Assembly: GCA_021399445.1 (NCBI GenBank)
Contig: JAJTUQ010000005.1
Coordinates: forward strand, 4,340,001 to 4,404,000
Direction: 5' to 3'
Origin: Xylogone sp. PMI_703
Taxonomy: Eukaryota; Ascomycota; Leotiomycetes
DNA length: 64,000 nt
Numbering within the stretch: position 1 is the first letter of the stretch; each line of letters starts with the position of its first letter. The notes under the pieces are model-generated. The model did no database searches. It saw nothing but the letters and a program-made list of their open reading frames with translations, and was not told where the DNA came from. Positions 31,705 to 40,902 of the stretch are shown here, one piece after another. The position numbers were made by a program, and so were the translations under genes.

Positions 31705-32975
31705 GGTTTCCTTTTTGATTTGTGAGATGCAAGCCTCTTTTTATATTGATCACGGGGGCAGGGCCAGGGGAATAGACTTGGATCAGAAACTGATTATTGC
31801 CCTTTATCCTTCCTTACTACTTACTCGAGCGAAATCTTGACCTTTATTACTTCAATGGTGACCTAGGCCAGAACTAGAAGGAGTTAGCTGGGCCCATATC
31901 GACTCCATATTCACTCTTAAATAGACGAAAAGCCAATAAACGTACTATGCCTTGCACCTAACCAACTTGAAGATGTAAAAAGATAGGAGAAGATAACCCT
32001 CAAAGGTTGCCTTTCCCAAAATCTTAACAATTTATCCAAACCCTCCCAATTTTGGAGATATGTTTTGACAATTTAGAGCAAAAGACGGTCACGACTATGT
32101 GCCCCTCATTGTCTGGGCAAGCTTGCGTATCTCGGCTGCTGAAACCCACTCAACTGCGAGGAAAGCCACTGGACCAGTAGCGGAAAGGGCTTGAGGGGAA
32201 CTGAGCTGAAGTGTACAGCCCCTCAGTGGATACCTTCCATGACGAATCATCTCCACAGACATAGCCAAGCCCATTCAGCACGTCTGGGGTCTGGCGATGA
32301 AAACTTTATCGGATCAAGCGTTCCCTTTTGACCTTTGTGTCTCGTGTTCTTCTTGGCGTTCTTGGGGTATTCTTTAGACCAGCCTATTCATAGTTGTGAT
32401 CTGATCTAAGTGAGATGGTGTCTAGAAGTATAGAGTAAGTGAGGTGTCGGATCTGGCGTCAGGGACCATTGTTGTGGGATCACTCTTACAGCAGATATGC
32501 ATGCCACCTCAGATACACGCGAGTGTTCCACTGCAGAGCCGTCAATATCTAACCAACCTGAACTGATGTGCAAGGCTGAAATTAGGAACAGCAGATTACT
32601 GTCGAAGAATATATCGTAATCCTCTCTTGTCGATGTTTGGCTACTTATCAGTCTCGTAACGTTTGATCATATGTTGTGTTTCCGAAATATGCGATGCGGT
32701 TATCTCGGTCGTTAGGAGATAAGCAGAACCTAGTCGAATCGACCTCTACTACAGAAACACTTCCCTGGATCACTTTTCCAAGGATAATTTGATGTATATG
32801 GTTGTAATGAATAATGTATGTATATATGTAATCTTTATATGTATGTACTGATAGGTCTAGATGCTCCCCTATTATCTATCCAAAAATCAAATGCAGCCAT
32901 ACCATACCCCGGGGTTGTAGACCCCATGTTCTACAACATTTAGATCACAGATTATCCCATGGAAGTTCGAAATAT
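31705..32975. other. Intergenic between PLD promoter and aminopeptidase 3' end
   Basis: The left end holds the PLD promoter; the right end the 3' flank of the aminopeptidase gene, with an AT-rich patch near 32790-32850. No coding frame is supported. Confidence 0.5.
31737..31745 (-). promoter_or_regulatory. TATA box
   Basis: TATAAAAAG on the minus strand, only 33-41 nt before the PLD start codon, implying a very short 5' leader if it is used. Confidence 0.5.
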
Positions 32976-34774
32976 TTATTCAAACTCCTTATCAACGCTC
33001 TCGTAGTGGTCAAAGAACCCGGAGAAGATCTTGACACCGAGTCCAGGGTCCAAGCTGCCAGTTGTGGCTCTGACGGAATGCATACTCAACTGTGGGATAC
33101 CAGCGTCAATAGCTCTAACACCCATAGCGGAACTCAACATAGGACCGACAGTCCCGCCACTTCTGGAGTCATTTCGGATCATGAAGAACTGCAACTTAGA
33201 GTCGCTCTTCTCTGCAACGCGTTGTAGGAGCGCCGTAGACACTGAGTCGGTAGTCATGTGGCCATTGGAATCAGCACTGATGACCAATCCAATGTTTAGA
33301 CGCGGCGCATGATTTTCCAAGTAGCTACCTAGGAAGTTTGGATTGACGGCGTGGGTAACATCTGCGGAGACGAGGAAAGAATTTGCGTATGTCTGAGCGA
33401 GGATGTTGGCCCCAGATGTACCGTCCTTAGCAAAAGTCTCAGCGATGCGTTCGATGGTGCTAGGGAGGAAGTTGCCTCGAGCTCCTTGACGAAGGAGTGA
33501 GCCAATCTCTTCGTCATCAAAGACAGCCACTAGCTTAATGATTCCATCTGATGAGGAAGATTCACCACTGGTCGAGGCAATAAGTCCTTCCATAGCTGCC
33601 CATGAACAGAGCTTGTCATCAATTCGTCCACCAGTGATGAACTCCTTATCCAATCCTGCAACCTGGGCCGGTTGTGAATCATAGAGCTCTAGCTCCCAAC
33701 CAACAATAGTGGAGTAATCCGCAATACTCAGCTCTCCAGCAATGGCCTTGACAAGCTTGGGGGGCTGAGTAGCAACAAAAGAACCCTCGCCCCCTAATGT
33801 GGTAACCTTCCACTCATCACCCTTCGACTGAACATCGGAGTTGTCAAGACCAATAATCGGAACGGCTTGCGTTTCAAGGTTCTGCTGGCCCATCATACCC
33901 ACACCAAAATGCGGTGCCAGAGTCGGGATCTTAGCAATTGGCCATCCAAGCTTCACGAGCCTCGTGACAACCTTTCCACTCGATGGATCCTTAACAAGCA
34001 CCCTTCCAGCAATGGAAAGATCTCGGTCCCACCACGTAGCATTCAACCCACCAGCATATGGAGCAACGCCCAGCTGCACATATCCCGCCGTTGTCTTCTT
34101 CTCGCTTATGGGCTTTAACCTCGCAGTCAGAGCGTCAATATGGCCTGCAATCATAGCCACACCGTTCCCACTCTTGTAGCCACCTCCAACGGAAAATGCG
34201 ATCAAGCTGCTTCCGTTTCGTGAGACGTAGTACTTTCCTCCCGGCTGCAGTTTGTCGTTCCAGGTGGATCGCTCGGAGAGCTAAAAATATGCAAAAGCAG
34301 GGAGTTAATCGAAGGTATCTTCTCAAGTTGTAGAGTGGGTAAAGGGGGCAAAAAAGGAAAGAAAGCAAACAAAACACAACAGAGAGGGAAAAAAAAAGAA
34401 CATACCTTCTGGTACCCAGCCTTGTTCAACTTCTGCTCAAAATAATCCACCGCATGCCAAATGGACGGGTTCTCAGTCAAGAAGTCGCAGAACGGCTTGG
34501 TGCTATCCTTAGGATCGAAGACCTTCTCCCGAACTGGCTCCTCCGCCGCGATAGAGGACGTATTGCTGGAGCGCATGATCTCATTGTACCGCTCATACAG
34601 GGAGCTGCCATTGGCGGATTCCGAGAGTCTCGCCATTTCGCGCTCCGCGTCCATGAGGAACTGAGCGGTCCGCAGGGGCTGCTGTCGCGCGTTGGTGGTT
34701 TCGGCTGCTGAGGTGCTTCGGAGGGAGATGTTGCTTGCTCTTCCTCGTAGGGAACCTTGGGTGTTCTTGACCAT
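32976..34774 (-). CDS. APE1: Vacuolar aminopeptidase I (M18, Ape1/Lap4-like)
   Basis: Zinc aminopeptidase of the M18 family, delivered to the vacuole by selective autophagy (the Cvt-type route in yeast). Exons (minus): 34774-34406 and 34280-32976 (557 aa), with a 125-nt intron. Metal and catalytic residues are in place: GHIDALT (His-x-Asp), RIDDKLCSW, FDDEEIGS, SADVTHAVNPN and the final SMHSVR histidine. The N-terminal ~85 residues before the catalytic core are Ser/Arg-rich with a helical segment (LRTAQFLMDAEREMARLSES). This may function as the propeptide, though it does not resemble the yeast one in sequence. Ape1 is preferred over cytosolic aspartyl aminopeptidase because of the ALTARLKP context and N-terminal extension. 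Confidence 0.9.
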
Positions 34775-35537
34775 TGTACGCGCGATTCGCAGTGGGGTTG
34801 GAGAAATGTGTGTTTCTCTGGGAGATTTGGATTGTTTAGGATGAAGGTAAGTAAGAGAGAGAGAAGGGAGCTTTCACGAAGTAATATGGCAGTCTGGATT
34901 ATTATGGAAGCTTGGGTCCGAGGCTCGTGGCCTCAGCATCTAGGCGAAGCTTATCGCTCTGACGGTGCTCACAGCAACGGGCTGAGTTGCCACCTTCCGA
35001 AATTCGTTAGCTAATCACGGTTCAGCTCCCACCATATGTCATCATCGTTGCTAATAGCTCGCCAGAACAGTAACGGTCCATTATTGGTCAAGTTTTGATC
35101 CAGGATTGAGGTAGAAGGTTTTGAATTGTACTCGTACGCATGTTCAGGAGAGGCTGGATGTTGAGTGTGGGATTTCTTTGTCGGGTTGCATGGTGCTAGA
35201 CACGCACCACCAGTGGAACTATACACCATTGAACAATCACAAGGGACAATGTAAGGAGGGAACATATAGCGTCAAAACTTCTTTTCGAGTTTGCTAGAGC
35301 TAAGTGATATCTTTTTTTTTACTTTTTTCATGAAGTCGTAACCACAATCCCCTACCCGGTTCAAATGGCGAGAGGGTATCTAGCTATCAATGTCTGAGTA
35401 CCTCAACCTATTGGAGATCAACTACAATAGCCAATATTTACCAGTGTAACGGGGTGCTGTTGATACGAGGCCTGTCTGTGTATTAGCAAGGCACGGATCA
35501 AATATTCCAACTGTATGTGGTTCACTCACTTGTCTAT
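34775..35537. other. Intergenic; aminopeptidase promoter and CipC 3' flank
   Basis: The first ~150 bp upstream of the aminopeptidase start carries GA-rich (CT-rich on its coding strand) sequence, a usual leader. No other gene is seen. Confidence 0.5.
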
Positions 35538-36211
35538 TTAGTTTTGGTATTGCTCATCATAGATTCGCTCAGCTCTCTCTTGAGCGTGGCGCTTGGCCTC
35601 TTCACGGTCAATCCAGTCGGCACCTGCAAGGCGTAAGTATCATTCTGATTCAAGACGGATGCCATGAATAAGGAATGCACAGATATGTGGAACTTTGAAG
35701 GCATGCTCCAACGGGGGAGAAGGGAAGGTGTCATTTACCCTTGGTCTCAGCAAGTCTGCATCAATAGTTAGCATTGTTCTATCATATTAAGTTTGGGACA
35801 ATTAGTTTCTGGGCACGTACTTGTCAACCTCAGCACCAGCGAAGCCAGCTAGGAGCTCCTTGGCTAACTCGTGGCTCTCAGGCTTTCCTGTGGCATGAGT
35901 AAGTATAACTGTGTGAAGAAGAGAGCAGCGCATTGCACTTACCATTCTCTTCTTGGTGTTGCTCAAACTTCTTCATGGCGTAGAAGGAGGCGGCACCAGC
36001 GAGAAGCTCGTGAGAGAACTTGGCCTCGTGGTCACCCTCTTCGATTCTGCGGGCATCATCACTGGAGTCGTCTGTTAAGATAAAACGTTAGCTACATGAC
36101 ATGATCTCAAGCTGTCATTACGATAATGAGGAAGCTCTAGAATCAATGGAAGAACTCCTGTATGAAGAGAAGGAGTACGTAGGTGAAGTGGCACGTACCG
36201 AACCATCCCAT
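35538..36211 (-). CDS. CipC-family small protein
   Basis: Exons (minus): 36211-36199 (13 nt), 36071-35943, 35887-35821, 35755-35739 (17 nt) and 35623-35538 (103 aa). The protein starts MGWFDDSSDDARRIEEGDHE, continues with two similar helical blocks (HELLAGAASFYAMKKFE and HELAKELLAGFAGAEVDK) and ends EERAER-like (RHAQERAERIYDEQYQ). This matches CipC (concanamycin-induced protein C, DUF3759), a small abundant fungal protein of unknown biochemical role, induced in stress, wood decay and infection. All five exons join in frame with GT donors and AG acceptors. Because of its very small exons, open-frame scans miss the gene. A TATA-like CTTATAAC lies about 40 nt upstream. Confidence 0.88.
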
Positions 36212-37962
36212 TTTGAATAAAGTGACTTGGGTAAATTGGGTAGTGAGTTATAAGTGTAGTTTGCAAGAGTGATAGAGTGATAGCGTAGAGATTATGAGAG
36301 CAGAAGAGCAGGATGACGAGGGGGAAAGGTTGAGGGGTTCTTATACCCAACGATGGAGGGGTCGTCTGGGAGTGTCGCAAGCTTGGACTTTCCCCAACAC
36401 CACGGAGGAGCCATAACGGGGCAAGCCACCCACCGAAGCATGAGAGGGTCTAATCCAACCAGCACTGGGCCTGCGTTGGCAAGGGGGACAATCCACAGCT
36501 GCAGCGCGCTAGATTGCCACTTAGTACTGCGAGCGGTGGCCAGACATGCCGCGGCCAGCACTCCATCTTGCTCCAGACGACATCAGCAGCTTGACCGGGC
36601 TTGGAAACGCGTCGCACCATGGGGGGACAATATCACAGATCTTAATTACTACTTTACTCTTCCAGCATTGCGTAGCTTCAGCTGTACATGGGCTGCGGGG
36701 GCTTGGTAGCAGGAATTGGAGGAAAGGAGAAGCTGCAATCCTTCCTTCAGGTTTCGAGCTATGGCCGGCGAGACGCGGATGGACAAGAGAAGCTCTCTTC
36801 TCCCACACAGCATTGACGCGCAACGAGAGCTTGTAACCAGCGCAATTCCTCCTTGCCCCGACCAGATGGTCCCATTGCTCTGGATATGAAACAACGGGCC
36901 GCCAGTCCTTCATCCCTAGGGAAAGAGAGCATCGGGAGATGACATCAGATACCCAATTGCGAGGCGGGACAGCTGTTGCGGTCAAGATTTCTGGGATACG
37001 AGATCTTCAGGGTCTTTTGAGTCCGGCTTTATGCTTGCTTCAAGGCGCAGCGATGGGCAGGACGAAGGAGAGGATATGACCGAGATGACATCTTTGCGAG
37101 CTTGCGCACTCTGCTGCTGGATCTGGGCTGCGGTGGATGGGCGCCAGCGAGCTAATTAGCAGTAGCAGTCCCGAGGGCGGTTTCAACGACCCCTCCATTC
37201 GAGTGAGGCAGTGACGGGCCAATCAGTACCGCCAGAGGGCAGGGTCCTGGACTCCACTGCCACACAGCACACGAAAGCCCCCATTCACCCATAGCCCACT
37301 ACTTGCCTCAGCCCAGCGCGCTGATCCGAGTGAGTTCATGGGCTGCTGCAATCCGCGCGTTAGGGGCTGGGCAGCGTCATGCACGGCGATGCTTGAGGGC
37401 CAAAGGAGACATTGAAGGAACGAGCTTCTGTCACCGTCTTTTCATCTCCAAGCGAAGTGTCGATTAATTCATTCATTCACCAATTCATTATTCTTTCTCG
37501 GTCCTGTTTGCTGCATCATTTTCCTCTGGAGAAACCTGCTCATGATGTGTGCAGCTGTTTCGCGGACCAACGGCCATACATGTGTTGTGGAACGAGACCC
37601 AAAGCTTGCATCCGAGGTCCAGCCCAGCATATCATCTAGAGGGGCTCGCGGTGCATTGAGATACGCTTCTCCTGTCGTATTGTACAAGTATGATCGAACA
37701 GTACTGGTACTATACTGTGCTATGACAGCTGAGCCATGAGATGGATCAATGATACCTCGCTGCATCCAGCACCAACCCCACTGCCAATGTCACGAAGCTT
37801 TTTCTGATATCGCTTGCCAAGTGTAACCCCCTGATTGACGGACGCCCCGCATTTGCTTGATGGATATTGGCACTGCGTATCCTTGCCGGCTTTGTCGCCC
37901 AGGGTGTGTTGTTAGAGTCCTGGTTAAGTGCACTACCCTTGACTACCCACCCGGGTACCTCT
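36212..37962. other. Intergenic, GC-richer, no gene seen
   Basis: About 1.75 kb between divergently transcribed genes. Several overlapping open frames exist on both strands near 36350-36985 but none shows a domain or splice support. It probably contains the CipC promoter at the left. Confidence 0.5.
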
Positions 37963-38025
37963 CACGTGCTTAAATAAAGACCCCGCCATTTCACGTGATA
38001 GCGACGTCACGGGACTTTTTATATT
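37963..38025 (+). promoter_or_regulatory. Compact promoter: two CACGTG boxes, CRE and TATA-like motif
   Basis: CACGTG at 37963-37968 and 37992-37997 (bHLH sites), GACGTCAC at 38003-38010 (ATF/CREB-type bZIP site) and TTTATATT at 38018-38025 lie within 63 bp. They are about 170-230 bp before the start at 38193. Binding is inferred from consensus only. Confidence 0.6.
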
Positions 38026-38192
38026 CCAACTTCAATCACAAGCTCAATTACAAGTGCAGGCAACAAAAGGAGGGGCACAGACACATCGAAAACTCGATTT
38101 GCAGCTCGACACATATCGGGACCTCTTTAATTGTTACTTAAGGATACAAAAAGAAGAAGAAAGAGTGGAATCCAAGCAAAAACAAGGGCTCA

Positions 38193-38954
38193 ATGGCCCC
38201 GCGCCTGCCCCAAAAATCAGACTTCCCATCTTCCCTCACCCTCTCCATAACTCCTCCTCCCAAATCCCAACAACCCGTAAACATCCTCCTGCTGCTCCAC
38301 GGCCTAGGCGACACCGAAGCACCCTTCACCAAGCTCGGCACCTCTCTCGTCCTGCCTTACACAGCATGCATCGCCCTGCGCGCTCCCAACCCCATCCCGC
38401 CCATCTTCACCGGCTCCGACCAGCCCTGCTTCCACTGGGGAGACGACGTCCTCGTTGATGAGCGCCTGGGAGAAATCGACCCCGACGCGGGATTCAAGAC
38501 ATCCATTGACGTCGTCCTCGAGAAAGTCATCAAGGAGGCGCTGCTTTCCCGATGCGGCTTCACCTCCCGTGATGTGGTTCTCTACGGCTTCGGACAAGGA
38601 GGCATGGTCGCTCTAGGTGTCGCCCTCGAAGCCGCGAAGCAGGGAATGGAGCTCGGTGGAGTGGTCAGCGTGGGTGGGAAGGTCCCGTCAAGTATCGCGC
38701 TGGACCAGAAGGGCGGCGGGAAGAGCAGGACTCCGGTGTTGGTGCTGGGTGGGAGTCGCAGTCGACAAGTCACTAGGTCGGTGGTGGATCGAGTACGGGA
38801 GGTGTTTGGGGACTGCGAGTACGTGAAGTGGGAGAAGGCGGAGGATTCGATGCCGGCGTCGAGGGAGGAGATGATGCCTATCATGAGGTTCTTTGCGAGG
38901 AGGCTGAGGAGTCTGGCGGGGGTGCCGGAGGGGGCGATGGAGATTGGGAGATAG
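38193..38954 (+). CDS. Acyl-protein-thioesterase/phospholipase family protein, likely catalytically dead
   Basis: Single exon, 253 aa. The fold is the phospholipase/carboxylesterase (abhydrolase_2) family: ILLLLHGLGDTEAPFTKLG, then LRAPNP, CFHWGDD, and VVLYGFGQGGMVAL at the nucleophile elbow. In active members the elbow reads G-F-S-Q-G-G; here residue 134 is Gly, so the nucleophile serine is absent. The usual Asp (after the PVLVLGG strand) and the C-terminal His are also not seen (EDSMPASREEMMP). The change is inside an otherwise well-kept motif, so it is not simple decay. A binding or scaffold role, or chemistry without this Ser, is possible. The promoter has bHLH and CRE motifs. Confidence 0.82.
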   Translation: MAPRLPQKSDFPSSLTLSITPPPKSQQPVNILLLLHGLGDTEAPFTKLGTSLVLPYTACIALRAPNPIPPIFTGSDQPCFHWGDDVLVDERLGEIDPDAGFKTSIDVVLEKVIKEALLSRCGFTSRDVVLYGFGQGGMVALGVALEAAKQGMELGGVVSVGGKVPSSIALDQKGGGKSRTPVLVLGGSRSRQVTRSVVDRVREVFGDCEYVKWEKAEDSMPASREEMMPIMRFFARRLRSLAGVPEGAMEIGR

Positions 38955-39157
38955 CATTCTTGGATCCTATTCTGTTTTTCTCTTCTATTGTTCTTTGATG
39001 ATTGGCTTGTATGTCATGAGGTGCGCATCAAATGGGAATGCATAGATGGATGGCGTTGGGCGGGCAAGAAAAAGAGACTTATTGGTATATACTTTATATG
39101 CCTTCTATATACATATACACATACACTCGGCACTACTTTGCTATTCCCTTTCAATAG

Positions 39158-40732
39158 CTAGCTAGGATTCTCAACTTTCATATCAGTTGACTCCTCCATA
39201 TTCTCATCATTAGGAGCTTCCTCGGTATTAGCCCCTTCTGCCTCCTTTCTCGCCGCTCGGGCAGCCTTCTTCATGGCTCTCTTGCTCATCGGCTTGGTGC
39301 GATGGGTCACCTCCTCCATATTACTCTTCTCTTTTAGAGGCCACTTCTCTCTCGCCTTCTGCTCGTCTTCCTCGGTCCACTCTTGTGGCAGGACCGCAAA
39401 GACAAGATAGGAAGTATGCGTCTTGACTTCTGGCTCCGTTCGATGGACCAGTCTGCCTTCTTTATAGAGCTTCTTCTCCACTAGCCCTTCGATGATCTTC
39501 GCTCTACTATTTGGATTCTCCTTGTTTTCTCTTGAGGGTTTATCCTCTTGTTTTACCTCAGCGCCAGGCGTCTCACTTTCATCTCGCTCGTGGAATGTCT
39601 TGGATAGGCCTTCTACCTCCATCAGTCGAGATAATGCTTCGTCCACATTTCCAGGGACGTTTAATATCCCTCTTTGAACACCATTATCTATGCCAATCCG
39701 CTCTCTTCTTATCTCGAATTTCCTCTGTGCTATTTCTACCATTTCGATATTCACCCATCCGAGTGTTCGCATCATAGAGACGGTGCGTTGCACTTGTTCG
39801 ATGCAGGGAGAGAATGTACAGATATGCACTGGAGCATCTGGGTCTAAGGGAGAAACGAACTCCTTCTGCACTTTGCCATTGAGCGCAGTTAAAGTCTCCG
39901 GCGGTGGAGGGGATCGAGTCAGGTGTGGTAATGCAAGCCACGGAGCAGGTAGATCCAGGAAGATCGCATTGGCCTTTGGACTTGATCCGTCTACCAAAAA
40001 CCCATCTGCGCAAACATCCCTATGTGTTATCTGTACTATTCCATCCAGGCCGTGGTCGAGAATCTCTTTCTCGAGCTTCTCGTGCCTTTGTTCGTGGAAC
40101 TCGTAACTCCACACTTTCCCGATCTTCCTCTTCTTCGTACTTCCATGCCCGTTGACCTGCTCATCCTCAGGATATCCACTATATACAGCTCTAGCAGAGG
40201 CATGCGTAAATGATCCACTGCCCGCACCGGCTTCGATTAAGGTTGATCCAGGTCTTGCTCGTATTCGTTGTAGTATGTAACTGTAATCGGGAGTGTAGAC
40301 GACTTGGGTTCGATGCGGTAATGAGGTAGTCCAGTTCTCTGGAGTAGGTGGTAGGATGTGTACGAATCCGCTGGACGCGGCGACTGTTTCTTTCTCTTCG
40401 AGCGGCGTCGAAGGGCTGTCATCTGCTGTCGGTGCATCGGAGTCATCTCGTTTCCTTTTCTTCCCTTGACCTTTGACTCGACGTCCACGCGAGCCAGTAT
40501 CAACAATTGATGCTCGAACTTGGGTCCCCCACGGCAACCCAATCAACGTAGTATGTGGGAACGACCCGAATCTAGTATTGAGTACCTTCCCCTCCGTGTA
40601 ACCTTCATTGTCGTCATCATGGTCTCTTAGGATAATCGGTATTTGAAGATCGCGCTTCAAATGAATTATGGATAACCTGTCCACCGTAGCTACAGGTCCA
40701 GGATGTAAGAATGGCGACGGTCTTGAGGCCAT
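39158..40732 (-). CDS. TRM61: tRNA (adenine58-N1)-methyltransferase catalytic subunit
   Basis: Makes m1A58 in the T-loop of tRNAs (and initiator tRNA) together with Trm6. Single exon, 524 aa. The N-terminal beta domain (HLKRDLQIPIILRD, then FGSFPHTTLIGLPWGTQV) is followed by the SAM-binding motif LIEAGAGSGSFTHASARA and the HRDVC and IFLDLPAPWLALPHL motifs characteristic of Gcd14/Trm61. It is longer than the yeast protein because of a Lys/Arg-rich insert (GRRVKGQGKKRKRDD) and a charged C-terminal tail with KRAMKKAARAARKEAEG, plausible nuclear-localisation and RNA-contact regions. It is divergent from the cysteinyl-tRNA synthetase gene. Confidence 0.93.
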   Translation of the reverse strand: MASRPSPFLHPGPVATVDRLSIIHLKRDLQIPIILRDHDDDNEGYTEGKVLNTRFGSFPHTTLIGLPWGTQVRASIVDTGSRGRRVKGQGKKRKRDDSDAPTADDSPSTPLEEKETVAASSGFVHILPPTPENWTTSLPHRTQVVYTPDYSYILQRIRARPGSTLIEAGAGSGSFTHASARAVYSGYPEDEQVNGHGSTKKRKIGKVWSYEFHEQRHEKLEKEILDHGLDGIVQITHRDVCADGFLVDGSSPKANAIFLDLPAPWLALPHLTRSPPPPETLTALNGKVQKEFVSPLDPDAPVHICTFSPCIEQVQRTVSMMRTLGWVNIEMVEIAQRKFEIRRERIGIDNGVQRGILNVPGNVDEALSRLMEVEGLSKTFHERDESETPGAEVKQEDKPSRENKENPNSRAKIIEGLVEKKLYKEGRLVHRTEPEVKTHTSYLVFAVLPQEWTEEDEQKAREKWPLKEKSNMEEVTHRTKPMSKRAMKKAARAARKEAEGANTEEAPNDENMEESTDMKVENPS

Positions 40733-40902
40733 TGCTTTACGAATGAGTCGCTATAGACTCTTGTTTGCTTCGAAAATAAAATCTGGGATAAGGCTGAGAG
40801 ATTTTGTTTAGCCGAGCGGCCGCTTCGCAGCCTTCCCACCAATGTAAGGACCTCAGTAAATTGCGTGAGTGAAAGAGTCATACAGTGAGCAAGAGGACCC
40901 GG
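40733..40902. promoter_or_regulatory. Bidirectional promoter TRM61 / CysRS
   Basis: Only 170 bp separate the two divergent start codons, so both genes must draw on shared promoter DNA. A GCGGCCGC palindrome lies at 40818-40825, inside AGCGGCCGCTTCG. No TATA box is seen. Confidence 0.75.

Noticed and set aside
36292..36985. Overlapping open frames on both strands
   Set aside because: Mutually overlapping without domains or splice signals; no reason to prefer one.
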